NCBI GenBank assembly: GCA_024734495.1
Contig: JALMQS010000828.1
Span: 1,537,101 to 1,601,100, forward strand
Source of the DNA: Forficula auricularia
Lineage: Eukaryota > Arthropoda > Insecta > Dermaptera > Forficulidae
Direction of reading: 5' to 3'
DNA: 64,000 bases
The position numbers and the translations under genes were made by a program. This document shows positions 36,845-47,768 of the stretch, piece after piece (position 1 is the stretch's first letter; every line of letters starts with the position of its first letter). The notes under the pieces were generated by a model, which saw nothing but the letters and a program-made list of their open reading frames with translations, did no database searches and was not told where the DNA came from.

Positions 36845-36936
36845 AGTGCAAATACTGCGAGAGAAGCAGGTCAGAGGAGAGCCAGGAAGAATTCATCCAG
36901 TTCAGAATCCTGCCTCTTTGCAAGCAAAACAAACAG
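36845..36936 (+). CDS. Splice-bounded 92 bp exon candidate (plus strand)
   Basis: A long pyrimidine tract (TTTCTTTGTGTGTTTCTC, ending GTGTTAG) meets a GC-richer 92 bp block that ends at a near-consensus donor ACAG|GTATAAG. All three plus frames are open; the most protein-like reads VQILREKQVRGEPGR, then IHPVQNPASLQAKQ. In that frame the exon starts and ends with one carried base, which is compatible in phase with the plus-strand block at 56294 (codon G|AT) and then with 63481. No minus-strand reading has matching splice signals. It may belong to a gene overlapping the minus-strand gene, to a non-coding transcript, or be a decoy. Product not recognised. Confidence 0.35.
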
Positions 36937-37235
36937 GTATAAGAATCGTTTGATATACAATATACTTGATGAAGCCATCCAATTTATAAAGTAAATTGCA
37001 TATATATATTTTCTTCATGGGAGATAGCAATTTAATAATACAAAAAACAAAAATTGATAAATTTAAAAATTTCCACTAATTTCACACGAAATCAATTAAA
37101 AAAAAAAAATAATAAAATAAAAGTGTGAAATTAGTCTTTCACGCATTAAAATTTTATTAAATAAAACATATAAAAAAATGAAGGTTTTTTGTTCAGAATT
37201 AGACATCCATCCATACATACATCACATCCGCACGC

Positions 37236-37383
37236 ACTAAATGAAATAAACTGCAACGGATCGTTGCTAAACTTTATCCAAAGTCATTTGAATTATCAAT
37301 ATTTTTATTCCTATATTATTAATCATATATCACTGCATATTTGCGGTCCTTGATTAAAATAGAATAATAAAGAATTTAAAAAA
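37236..37383 (+). repeat. Fragment of the 61 kb repeat family
   Basis: AATAAACTGCAACGGATCGT, then TGCTAAACTTTATCCAAA and ATTCCTATATTATTAATCA match the end unit of the 60.9-62.8 kb repeats, about 24 kb away. Confidence 0.65.
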
Positions 37384-37909
37384 AGTACGATCTTACTCTA
37401 GAGTAAAGTACTTTAAAATATAATTTTACTAAAAACTTTATTTAACCTTTTTTGTGGTCCCCAAGGTATTTAATTAGGATATTAAATTTCATCAAAATTG
37501 GTTAAGTCATTTTCAAGATATTTAGAAAAAACTAAAAAAGTACCGAAATAAAGTACTAATGTTTGTGGGCCGATATGTACCAAAAACTAATCAGCGCTTC
37601 ATTTTGTTAAACTAATGGTAGGTTTTCAATTTCATTTCAATCGGTGCAACGGTGTGGAAAAAATCGTGGGCCAAAAAAGCGATAACATACATACATCCAT
37701 CCATACGCACGCACTAAATGAAAAAATCGCACTTTTTGGCCTCTCGACGAGACCCCATGGAATTTTTGGCAAAACCGTCACGTGCTAAAATTCAACCTAA
37801 TTGAATACTACAATTTGTGACTTTAATTGAGTCCATGGGTTCCGTAGTCTTTGCCTGAGGACCCTTTGAAGCCACGCTTGCCCCGAGAGCGATTGCAATA
37901 CTTTACCCA
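37384..37909 (+). mobile_element. Dispersed repeat H, copy 2
   Basis: Same order as copy 1, but the central simple repeat is CATACATACATCCATC instead of (TA)n. The start is a palindrome (TTACTCTAGAGTAA) and the end reads GCAATACTTTACCC, inverted relative to GGGTAAAGTA. Confidence 0.6.
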
Positions 37910-39308
37910 CATTTATTAAAAAAATATTTTTTTCTCATTATATTTAAATACGGTATAAGTATAGGGACAATAAATAGATTGGAGAATAAGAACAGAATAT
38001 AATTTTAATAAAAATATATGGAGGTTAATCATAGCCAGACAATTTATTTTATTATTCTTGAATTTTTTTGTAATAAAACGAAAGAAAAAATTATTGTTTA
38101 TTCGTATTTGATAATATTTCATCTTTATAACAACACTTTATTTTAGTGTCATAATAGAAATCATTATACCACTCTTCTTAGTATTGTGAAGGATTATTGA
38201 AGCAAAATGCTTTGGTGTATATTTTTTATTTATTATTCTTTTTATTAACATAAGCTATAAGCTTTTTTAGCATATTATCATTATTATTTTACCTAATTCA
38301 TGTTTTAATAATAATACATAGTAAAATATAAACTACACTAAGCTTTCGTCAAACTTGCCTCATTTCATAATCTTACATTATAGCGATAGAACCTGGGGAC
38401 TTATATTTCGTATATATTTCGATAAATAACATTATTACAAGAGTTTAAATGTCTTGTTTTTTCGCACTAGACTATGTTTATAAAATGAAACGAGTTTCAC
38501 AAAGGATGTGTATAGGGACTTCCTTCGTGAAAAAGACCTAAACAAATTTTATATATATCTAATTTGAAAAGATTTTTTCCCGAAAGTAGTAGAGATGTCG
38601 ATTTTCAAGAGAAAATCAATGAGGGTGTCCCTCTGTTTGAGATAAATAAACATATTATATAAATTAATATATAGGTACTTATAATTTTATTTGATAAAGA
38701 CTATAGTTAAATAGGCTTCACCTTTATATTCAGTCTTTTTGTTAATTTTATATTTGTTTTCTGGGCATGAGTAGCTACGCATAGAGAGTGGCTCATTCAC
38801 ATTTTAAAATATAACATTTGTTCGCTTGGGAGGATTAGCCTATACCAAGTGGGCTAAAGTAGGGAAATGAGCATTTTTTTGCTTATACGTATTTAAAAAT
38901 ATCTGAAACGTGGAGAGAAATAATTTTCAAGTGTTTTTTTCTCCCTAGGCTTCTGTCCGAATTTAAGACAAGAACTGAAGTCGAAAAAGTTCTTTCTCGT
39001 GCCAAAATGCTTTTTATGTTTATTTTTTATATAAAAAAATGACTATATTTTGGCCTTGGAAGTTTCAGAGCTTACAGTTCAAAAGTGCGAGAGAAAATCA
39101 AAGTGTAGCGGTTGTGTTTAAAAAGCTGAAATTTGGCAGACATCTTTGATTAATATATCTGTTAAGTTTCACCCTTTCAGCTCAAAATTTTTTTAACTAA
39201 AATATGCCGAATCAGTAAAATTTGCTAAAAGCGTACTGATTTTTAGAAAAAACATCACTTGTAACCAAGGGGTGAACCGCGACCTAATTTGCTGTACACC
39301 TACTTCCA
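37910..39308. other. AT-rich sequence
   Basis: Only the family G arm at 38575 was recognised. Confidence 0.45.
38575..38655 (+). repeat. Foldback family G, single arm
   Basis: Diverged arm: GAAAGTAGTAGAGATGTCG, GAGGGTGTCCCTCTG and GATAAATAAACA correspond in order to the family G arm. Confidence 0.45.
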
Positions 39309-39720
39309 CTTGTACTTCCAAATATTTCCAAGTACTTCCAAATATTTCCAAGTAATTCCAAATATTTCCAAGTACTTCCAAATATTTCCAAACACTTCCA
39401 AATATTCCCAAGTACTTCCAATGATTCCCAAGTACTTCCAATGATTCCCAAGTACTTCCAAATATTTCCAAACACTTCCAAATATTCCCAAGTACTTCCA
39501 AATATTTCCAAGTACTTCCATATATTTCCAAGTACTTCCAAATATTTCCAAGTACTTCCAAATATTTCCAAGTAATTCCAAATATTTCCAAGTACTTCCA
39601 AATATTCCAAGTACTTCCAAATATTTCCAAACACTTCCAAATATTCCCAAGTACTTCCAATGATTCCCAAGTACTTCCAAATATTTCCAAATACTTCCAT
39701 ATATTTCCAAGCACTTCCAA
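39309..39720 (-). repeat. 20 bp minisatellite, about 20 units
   Basis: The plus-strand unit is AAGTACTTCCAAATATTTCC with substitutions. Because the unit has no stop codon in any minus-strand frame and 60 bp equals 20 codons, all three minus frames stay open for 138-175 codons with a 20-residue period (GNIWKYLEIFGSTWKYLEVL). This is a property of the repeat; no splice or start context supports translation. Confidence 0.9.
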
Positions 39721-39917
39721 TCGCTTGTCACCAATTTTTCTTAAAGGCTTAAGTAAATGTTTTTTTTTTTTTTTAATCCAGACATCTAATCTCTTTGATT
39801 TTATCTAAGAGTAATTTTCTGATCACTTTAATTGATAAATTTCATTCAAATTAGGACCATAATTACCTTTTCTTTTGCACCATAGAATACCTAGCTTATC
39901 GTATATATAACAAAGAC

Positions 39918-39944
39918 AAAAAAAAAAAAAAAAAAAAAAAAAAC
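39918..39944 (+). repeat. Poly-A tract
   Basis: An A run of about 25 with no recognisable retroelement body directly upstream. Confidence 0.85.
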
Positions 39945-39979
39945 TATAGTAAATTGAACGTGACTATGAATTAAAGAAA

Positions 39980-40155
39980 GAAGAAGAAATGCGCCTAGAG
40001 GTTTGGTAAGGATGATACAGAGCCCAACCAGCTGACGGAGATGCTGCGTTTGCTGGTCCCGTTATGACCTCCGGGGAGGAAATGACAACCCTCTCAATCC
40101 GCTACTAATAACACTGTAATTTAATTAAAGTGCCAATAACGTTTTCATTCAATAT
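39980..40155. promoter_or_regulatory. Second enhancer-like block
   Basis: A GC-richer island in AT-rich DNA with AACCAGCTGACGGAG (E-box), GTTATGACCTCC (half-site-like), GTAATTTAATTAAAG and GCCAATAACG. No splice-bounded open frame was found. Function is inferred weakly. Confidence 0.25.
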
Positions 40156-41757
40156 TGGAGATTAGGTATAGCTATTGATTAATTTTCGGAAATTTAATTT
40201 TTTAACCCTAACTAAATGAGTTATCATCTAAATGAGGTAGATTTAATTGGTTTACATAAGAGTGGTATTCTGTTAATATTACACAAGGGAATGAGTGGCC
40301 AAACAAAATATATGGACAGAGGTAAATGAATTTATTTTAACAAAGTACCAAAGGGGCCAGTATCGTATGAAACCGAAAAAATTAAAAATTTTATTTTTTA
40401 TTTAATCTAATATATTAAATTGATTAAAAAAAATATATATTTTTTTCCGTTTTTATACTTGCCCCTTGGCCATTTTGTTAAAATAAAAATATTAAGGCTT
40501 TTAAACACGTTATTTTTTAGGCAAGTGTATTGATTGTGATATGTTAATTAAAGAAAAAAATCTGCCATGATCAATTGATGATGTAACAATAAAATAGGGC
40601 TAATGGACTGCCTAACGTTTGTTAAGAGCTCAAAAAGGTATTACTTATTTTATGGTAGTAGGCAAATTTGACCAGCTTTTAGTAAATAATGAATATAGAG
40701 GTTTCGTGTAGCTCAGATGCCTTATTTTAATTTTTTCAAAATATCTCAAAAAGGTCTTTTAATAAAAAGATGTAATTGAACTCAAGGCAATGTAAAGCTT
40801 ACAGAAAAGCCTTTATTAGTAAAAAACAAAAAAACAAAATCTAATCACAATATGGGCTTCTCCTACAGGTCTTGAAAACGACTCCAGAAATAGGTAAATA
40901 GATGTGGAAACGTCGTGTATCGTGATGAGATTTTGTCAATTAAAAATGTCATAGCAAGCTGGCTATATAACAAACGTTAGACATGTATCCAGCTTGCTAT
41001 AACAATCGGGTATTTGAATTCATGAGAAAAAACATAAAATATTTATAATTAAAAAGACTGATGATATTGGTTCTCGAAAAAAAAAATCGTTGCATAGTTT
41101 CAAGGGGCAATTAAAATGTATGATTTTTCCGAAATGGGTGCCGAAAGAAGGTTTCAAGTCTCTGCCTGGTATATCTTCCAGTTAAAGCAGGTCAAAGGCA
41201 AGTCCAGAGTTTTAGCAGAAAAAAAATTATTCTCGCTGAGAAACTATTAAAATCGTAATAATACAAAAAGGGAATAAATTAAGATGATTTGTTAATTTTT
41301 TTGACTAATCCATTTCTAAGAACTCTCAATATATTATATAAGATGGGAAATAACTAAGAGTGCTATAGTCAAGTCATATCTTGCTCATAGCAATAGAATT
41401 AAGTGAAATTTAAGTTTTTCTTAAAAGGACAGGCTGATTCCTTTTGGAAGATCCATTTCTGAGACTGTGGAGTTTAAGTCACAAGATTTAAATATCTGAC
41501 ACCTACCCTAACTCACACAAATCATTATCCGTTTGGGACTAAGGTATCAAAATATATTTAAGAAAAAATCTAATGTTAAATTTGAAAAATAACGAAAATG
41601 ATGACGTATTCGATGAAATTTGCAAAAAAAAGGGATTATTAAAATAAAATTTCAAAAAAATGAAGGGTACGTTTTTGGACAGCTTCTCCTGGTTGAAAAG
41701 TCACCAACCGCCATTGATATATATATATATATATATACTAGTATATATATGTTTATT
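40156..41757. other. AT-rich sequence
   Basis: Ends in a (TA)n run (41716-41737). CAAGCTGGCTATATAACAAA and ATCCAGCTTGCTATAACAA near 40950-41005 are a short repeated or inverted pair. No exon recognised. Confidence 0.4.
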
Positions 41758-41797
41758 TGCATCAAGCAGCGGACAACCTCATTGATTTCTCTTTATG
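41758..41797 (+). repeat. Foldback family G fragment
   Basis: GCATCAAGCAGCGGACAACC and the TTGATTTCTCTTTATGAA end match one arm of family G. It directly abuts the LINE copy at 41834. Confidence 0.6.
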
Positions 41798-41833
41798 AAG
41801 CAAAACTCTCGGCAAAAAATGTTTTTAATTAAT

Positions 41834-42262
41834 TATGGCTCTCATCTGTGGAGGGGTGCCTCCAAGCATTTTCTTGCTACACTGGATGCGAGTCAGAAGG
41901 TAGCAATTAAACTTATAGGAGACCCGGCTCTAACCAACTCACTCGACTCCCCGGCTCACCGAAGAACCGTTTCTGCTCTTTCCCTGTACTACAGATACTA
42001 TCACGGTGTCTGTTCAGTCGAGCTGAAATCAATTATCCCCCCTAAAGCCCTCTTTACGAGAAACAATCGGTTTTCGAACGCTCAGCACCCCTTGGCTGTC
42101 AAATTGGATAAAAATCGAACAAGCGCTTTCGTCAACTCTTTTATCCCTATGACCTCCAGAGACTGGAACTCGCTCCCTGCCACCATCTTTCCCGCGACTT
42201 ATAACCTTCAGCTATTTAAGACCCGTATCCACAGATACCTTCGACCCCCGTCCAGCCCATAA
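41834..42262 (+). pseudogene. LINE ORF2 C-terminus, second copy
   Basis: The frame reads YGSHLWRGASKHFLATLDAS, then RRTVSALSLYYRYYHGVCSV and IPMTSRDWNSLPATIFPATY, ending HRYLRPPSSP at the stop at 42260. It lines up residue by residue with the minus-strand copy at 23671-24075 and has no internal stop. The same frame is open upstream to 41795, but those first codons come from a different repeat and are not part of the LINE. It is truncated and lacks the polymerase core. Confidence 0.85.
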
Positions 42263-42366
42263 ATTTCTTTCTTCTTCTTTTCGCGATGGAGGGGCCAATC
42301 CAGGCCTTTAGGGGTTGCACCTTTTTGGTGTAACTCCTTCTCTCATCATTTTCATAAAAAAAAAAC
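41834..42366 (+). mobile_element. Second copy of the same LINE family, 5'-truncated 3' end
   Basis: This contains the same ORF2 tail (next entry), a 3' untranslated region with GGGGTTGCACC and GGTGTAACTCC strings corresponding to the first copy, and a short A-tract at 42357-42366. The 5' side begins abruptly just after a foldback-element fragment (41758-41797), so the two now form one continuous open frame. I found no clear target-site duplication. Confidence 0.85.
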
Positions 42367-43436
42367 AATTATTTCTGGTGCAAATCAATGGTTAAAAATC
42401 TCCTAAATTGATTAAGTATATCAATGTCACAGTATTGAAAAAAACGTTAAATAATTATCAAAATGCATTCTTTATTTTTGTCATTGAATTCTTATCACTA
42501 TCTAATACTAAGAATATTCCATTCAAAGATTAGAGATTTGCTTTTGAAGTCAATTAATTATTATTATTTTGATTTTATATTGACAGTTTTCCGTTTCTTT
42601 TTATATTTATTTAATAGAAAGATTATTATTTCTTATTACTGTTATTAATTAGTAGAAGGTATTAATATCAGAGGTAGAATATAATATATATTTTTTTAAT
42701 TTGAGAAGATTAAGTAATTTACTAATGGGGAAAAATAAAATTCTTTCAAATTACGAGATAAATTGGGGCCAATCCATCAATCTTATGGTTATCAATAAAA
42801 TAAAAGTAAGCAGAAACCTCTCTTGATATGTAAATTGAATTGAATTTTAAATGTCAATCTGTCTATCGAAACGCCAATCCATTTTTTTTTTTCGATTTCA
42901 ATCAAACTCTGAATATTTTTCAAGAATTTTACAATTCAATTTTCGTAAAATGTAGATAAATAAAATTCATAGGATCTTATTTAAATAAGCAATATTCAAT
43001 CTTCTTATAAATACGTAGCACAAATTAAGTACCTGCCTGATTAAATTAAATAAAAAATAAATTATTATTACTAAAAAAATGTTCCACTTTTTCAATTTGG
43101 AAAATATAATTATTATTTAGCAAAAAAAATAAAATAAAAATAAAATCGTTCAGCAAAGGAAAATTGAATTTCTATAAACGAAACTAAAGAAAAAATAATT
43201 TGCCATATAAAAAAAGAAGAAAAAATATTTTTTAAGATTTTTTATTTATTTCGATCAATTTGAAACAATAATTTCGAAAAGTCTGTCTTCATCTGAAGTC
43301 TAATAAAATATTTAAGGAGGATAATAGAATTTTAGTCATAATTATTATTATTTTCATTCTTTTCTCTCCTATTGAAGGAGGTTTGTTTACTATACATCGG
43401 CTGTAAACAGCAGAGATGATAGCTTCTATTTTGTTA
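42367..43436. other. Very AT-rich sequence
   Basis: No splice-bounded frame. The last part may be the 3' untranslated region of the endonuclease-type LINE. Confidence 0.45.
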
Positions 43437-43968
43437 TTATATTGTTGAAGGAAGGTTCAGGAACCTCCGGACTGTCGCGCACGTACTCAGCAGTACAGCC
43501 TTCTGCACCGTCGTGATAATGCCCCCTCCAAAAATGCCCAGCTCCTTTAAGTTCTTAGGGAGTGTCTTCGGGACGACACCAGTCGCAGACATGACAAGGG
43601 GCACCATTAGCACTCTATCCTGTCTTCACATTTTCCTAATTTCTTCTGCGAGCTCAAGATATTTATTTAATTATGAGATTATGGGTATTTGGTATGGTGA
43701 TGTCAATAAGGTATGTCATTTTGCTATTCTTTATGGTGAGTATTATATCAGGTCTATTCGCAAGTATAGTCCTGTCTGTCAGCACGGACCTGTCCCAATA
43801 TAGTTTACAACCACTACTTTCAAGTACACTTTCCGGAGTATACTCATAGTAGGGAACTCTGGTGCTTATTAGTTCATAGTGAAGAGCAAGTTCTTGATGG
43901 ATGACTTTTGCCATCTAATTATGTCTATGAGTATAATCCGTACTGGCGAGGACTCGGCAGGCCGATTA
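43437..43968 (-). pseudogene. LINE with restriction-like endonuclease: zinc knuckle, endonuclease and C-terminal tail
   Basis: The minus strand reads ACRVLASTDYTHRHN, a TAG (where CAG is expected), then MAKVIHQELALHYELI, YYEYTPESVLESS and GCKLYWDRSVLTD. It continues RPDIILTIKNSKMTYLIDIT, the restriction-like-endonuclease pattern (RPD followed by LID), found in R2/R4/NeSL-type LINEs. After a frameshift it continues YLELAEEIRKM, a TGA (in place of a Trp codon), RQDRVLMVPLVMSATGVVPK and ends VRRFLNLPSTI with a natural stop. Two nonsense changes plus a frameshift show an old, dead copy. The 5' side is truncated at the (ATT)n tract at 43969. Confidence 0.8.
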
Positions 43969-43998
43969 TTAATTATTATTATTATTATTATTATTATT
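43969..43998 (+). repeat. (ATT)n microsatellite
   Basis: About ten ATT units mark the truncated 5' edge of the endonuclease-type LINE relic. Confidence 0.9.
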
Positions 43999-44219
43999 TA
44001 TTTTAAGAATCCACCGAGAACTAAATCCAATTGTGACTAAAATTTCTTAAATTTTTAATGAAATAATAATATTCTATTAAGGATGAAAAGAGACTTTCAG
44101 AAACTGTATATAGTTTCAAATTATGATCGAAGAAAGTAGATCTGCTGCTTTGGTGGCGTCTGCCAGTATGTCAGAATGTCAGAACAGTGTAGCTCGTAAA
44201 CTAAATAAGATAAAAACAT

Positions 44220-44290
44220 GAATATAATAATAAAACTTGAGCAAGATGCGAGGTAGGTTTCACCTAGACACCCAACACCTAACTACTTAA
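44220..44290. mobile_element. Foldback family B, short inverted remnant
   Basis: A piece of the family B arm (AAACTTGAGCAAGATGCGAG, then GTAGGTTTCAC) is followed at once by the complement of the family's start (CCTAGACACCCAACACCTAA), so this is a collapsed head-to-head copy. Confidence 0.6.
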
Positions 44291-45058
44291 AAGTTATTAA
44301 AAACATGAAATTTACAAGTTATAGTAGGAATGTATTAATTTCCCCGAAATCAAACATTGTATCAAAGTTTTTGGAGAGATTTTCTTTTATCATAAATTAT
44401 GTTGTGAGGTATCTTGCAAAAATCCAAAATTAAGCTAAATATTTTTAGATAGATAAAATTAATTTCAAAATGACTAAAGTGGCAATTTTTAGATGTTTTT
44501 TGTACCTATCAGCGTTCTAAAGTAGCTTAACATAAAATTATGAAAAAATTACACAAACTTTCTCATTCTCCCCCTTTCAAATAAGAATGAATGCGATGGG
44601 ACTTGTACTGGGCAGGCTTGTTTTTCTTTTTCTCTGTTCACCCGGATTATTTTCTTTATTTGTGAATTATTATTTTTATTCTCGGTCATTTCAAAATAGA
44701 AAAGTAATTAGGTCAAATTATAGGAAACATAAATATATTTGTAGATAAGATCTTTAAGTACTACCAGTCATCTCTTGCGTTAATATCGCTACAGCACTGA
44801 TCAATATCATTTATATTCATGGATTAACAGAGTCTCTGTTCTTTCTTAAACAAAATAGTCTTTAGAGTTTAGAGGATTAAAAGTCCATTCCATTATCCTT
44901 AAATACTCTCTGAGGTATTATTTCATCTAATATCCTATTGTGTTAATATCCCTAAGGAAATGTTATTATGTAGACGGAACATTGTAGAAAATCTATTATG
45001 TGCTGGGAGTTCATTAAGAGATAATTATAGAAGTGGATTCTCTTGTGGAAGAGCCTAC
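44291..45058. other. Intron-like sequence downstream of the 45 kb exon (minus sense)
   Basis: No recognisable element apart from the family B remnant at its left edge. Confidence 0.45.
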
Positions 45059-45235
45059 CTTGAGACTAGTAGCGAGGGAGGCGGCGGGTCTTCGCTCAGC
45101 CGGTGGACTTCTCGGCAAACCCAAATCCTCCTCGGAGTCTTCGGCGCTAGATACTCCATGGCCGCCGCTGGTAACGCCCCCGCGTCCTCCGCCACCCGCA
45201 TGACGGCGTCCGCGAACTGCTGTCGCCAACTCGGC
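45059..45235 (-). CDS. GC-rich internal exon, Gly/Arg then acidic Ser/Pro segment
   Basis: This is the best-supported exon in the window. The minus strand has a long T-rich tract ending TTTTTTTTCAG, then 177 bp (exactly 59 codons, phase 0 to phase 0) with strongly GC-rich third positions in an otherwise AT-rich region, then the donor CTCAAG|GTAGGC. The frame reads AELATAVRGRRHAGG, a Gly/Arg stretch, then SSAEDSEEDLGLPRSPP, an acidic Ser/Pro motif typical of disordered regulatory regions, and ends ATSLK. I do not recognise the protein. A second minus frame and the plus frame are also open because the block is GC-rich, but only this frame fits phase 0 with both upstream candidates. A foldback retroelement (45299-45623) sits only about 60 bp upstream of the acceptor. 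Confidence 0.6.
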
Positions 45236-45298
45236 CTGAAAAAAAAACAAGAAAAAAAAACCATAAGTATGAAAGAAAAAAAAGAACATTTTTTTGCA

Positions 45299-45623
45299 CG
45301 AAATTTTCTCTGGAAAACGACGAACTGGTATAAATTTCAATTGAAGGTAATGGAAGGCAGCCCCGGGGTGAGGAAAGAAAAATTAACACATATCCAAATA
45401 AGGTGTAATTTATTGAATTACCTCCTCCTTTACTTTCAAACCGACGTTATTTGTTTCCTTTATTGACCCTTTGAAACCCTGAAGAAGGAGGGAAGAATCC
45501 TCAGAAACGTCCGTTTAAAAGGAAAGAAGGAAGGAATCCAATAAATTACACCTTATTTGGATATGTGTTAATTTTTCTATCCTCACTACCCCTGGCCTGC
45601 CTTCCATTATCTTCAAATAAAAA
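45299..45623. mobile_element. Foldback retroelement A beside an exon
   Basis: Left arm starts with TTTCTCTGGAAAACGACGAA and the right arm is its inverted partner ending TGCCTTCCATTATCTTCAA. AACATTTTTTTGCA (45285-45298) and AACATTTTTGCA (45624-45635) look like a target duplication whose T-run has drifted. It contains one plus-strand hammerhead-like motif; the left arm's copy is deleted. It lies 64 bp from the acceptor of the exon at 45059-45235. Confidence 0.75.
45468..45522 (+). ncRNA. Hammerhead-like motif, family A (45 kb copy)
   Basis: CCUUUGAAACC, CUGAAGA, A, GGAGG-loop-CCUCa, GAAA, CGUC, CGUUUAAAAGG. Stem I keeps 9 of 11 pairs and stem II loses its closing pair. The left arm of this foldback copy has lost the mirror motif by an internal deletion (the arm jumps from ACCGACG to TTATTTG at 45446). 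Confidence 0.4.
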
Positions 45624-45821
45624 AACATTTTTGCAGCCCTTCTTGAGAAATGTTGAAGAAAGTAGAAAAGTAAATGAATAAAATATTTTATTAAGCCGGC
45701 TAAGTGCAAGTCGGTCTCGCATACCGAGGGTTCCATCTTCATGTCGTCTAAAATACGGGTATAAATTCGTTCTTATTTGTCGTTGATAAGGAAAGAATGA
45801 GGAAATTGTGAATTATTTCAA

Positions 45822-46045
45822 TTGATGAAAGGCAGCCCTAGGATAATAAAAAATAAAATTCTGAATAAAATAAATTTATTGGAACATCACTTTCTTCTTA
45901 AAAACCGATCTTTTGGAGGAGCTTCCCTCCTTCTTCAGGGTTTAAAGGGATCAAGGATGGAAACATACAGGAAACTTACTTCTTCTCTCCTTCCCAGTGT
46001 TCAAATATGCAGAAAGCGTTTGTTGAATGATTTATTGGAGGTTTT
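45822..46045 (-). mobile_element. Family A monomer, degraded
   Basis: GAAAGGCAGCCCTAGG near the start and, on the minus strand, CCCUGAAGAAGGAGGGAAGC with a decayed second box (AAAA for GAAA) followed by GAUCGG. The order of parts matches family A. Confidence 0.6.
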
Positions 46046-46315
46046 TTTGGCGATGTCATAATAGATACATATATGCATAAAAATACACAATTCATAATTA
46101 AGTTGATTAATTTATTACTATAGGCCTCTTGGTTGAGTGCATATTTTTCACTTTTTCTGACAATTATCCTCTACAGTCTACATTCTTCTTATCAGGACGG
46201 TCGGGAACAAGCATTTTTATTTGCTCAATGTGAATAAAAATGTCTGGAACGTGAAAAAACCATGATTGTTTTTTCATTCATGAGCTAAACGACACTAAAA
46301 ATAAGCTGACGTGTT

Positions 46316-47000
46316 CTGATGTGGCCATCCACTTGACTTTACCATACAACCTGGCCCCTAAAATTATTTATAATCATGTAGGGGAGGGAGTAGCTTTTGA
46401 ATTTTTATACTTCTGCTATCCCACTGATTATGTATACAAAATTTGGTTGAGTTTGGTAAATGGCCAAGAATTTTATTTTTTGACCATACACCCCCCCTTT
46501 TGGGCGGTTAGTTTTTGTATTTTTAGAGTTCTGGGGGTCCACTGATTATGTATACAAAATTTGGTTGAGTTTGCTCAAACCGCCTAGATTTTTAATTTTT
46601 AACCCCCCTTCCACCCCCCTTAATTTTGAGTTGATATGCACCAAAATCTAATCAGCTCTTAATCTCAATGGACCAAAACTACGTGTGAAATTTGGTTTCG
46701 ATATTCACACTAGTTTTTGAGCTAGCTCGTCCACAAAAATTTGGTAACGCACAGACTAACAGACAACCAGACAGACTAACAGACATTTTGACAAAACAAT
46801 TATTATCTCGAAAAATATAATTTTTTCGATGTTCACTTATTAGAGCTTTTTTGTAGACCGAAATGCCATGGTTTCGCTCAACTTTTTTAATCAAAATAGT
46901 TTTAGCCGTTTTTTAGATATTTCGTAAAAAAAGATGGAAAACCCCACTTTTTTCATCGAGGATTACAATACTTGACCATACCCTGTATGGTAAAGTAAAA
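46316..47000 (+). mobile_element. Dispersed repeat I, longest copy
   Basis: Starts with TTGACTTTACCATACAACC, holds a duplicated TATGTATACAAAATTTGG (twice, about 120 bp apart), AATCTAATCAGCTCTTAATC, GAGCTAGCTCGTCC, a CAGACTAACAGACA mini-repeat and ends TACCCTGTATGGTAAAGTA. Shorter copies are at 4862 and, inverted, at 58775. No open frame of note. Confidence 0.6.
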
Positions 47001-47768
47001 AAATGGAAGAAAGTTCGTTCTGGTGGCAAAATGTTTGTATTTTCTATTCGGGTAACTGATTAGATTTTAGACTCTCAACTTGAGAGCTTACAGTTCAAAA
47101 ATGTAGAAAATATAATTTTGACTCAAGATTATTAAAATAAAAAACTAAATTTCAAATACTTTATTATTTTAATATTACTAAGGCGGATTTAACTGGTTAG
47201 GATGCCGACTCTTGAAAAAGTTTTCACTTTTTCTATTTTTAAATTGAACTTTTTGTCATTACATTATAATATTAAGGAATAAATTAGTTTTTACGGTAAG
47301 CTAAGTGATGTAATTAATAAATAATTTCATAACTATCATACCGGTTTTTTAAATGTTCTGTCATAGTTTAATGCACCGTAAGGAAATAAAAGAATGCTAT
47401 TATTATAATTCATTCAATAAAATTGCATTAATTTGCAAAAATTAACTTCTCCTTCTTCTTCTTTTTCCTTACTTGGGAGTATGTTCCGGCTTTACTAAGG
47501 ATGTGCCGGTAGAATTTTAAAATAAAAATTAAAATATAACTAATTAATTGATATAATAAATTGGTTCTATTTGATGATCCGATGGGAGCCAGAGATGAAC
47601 ATCTGGATCTGACGTTCAGCCACGAATCGAAATTGATGTCAAGAGTCAATTAGACTTAACTGTGCCAGGTCAGATAGTATTAAGTGAACTTAATAAAGTG
47701 CATCTTTAAATATACCTAGATGGGGAAGTTTTTTCTTTTTCATTGCGGAATAAAAAAATATATACGAG

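Noticed and set aside
39193..39734. Three overlapping 138-175 codon minus ORFs as genes
   Set aside because: All come from a 20 bp stop-free tandem unit; no splice sites, start context or non-repeat flanking coding sequence.
44960..45466. 168-codon plus ORF across the 45 kb block
   Set aside because: It has no splice support on the plus strand and runs through the exon antisense, a poly-A-rich tract and a foldback element.
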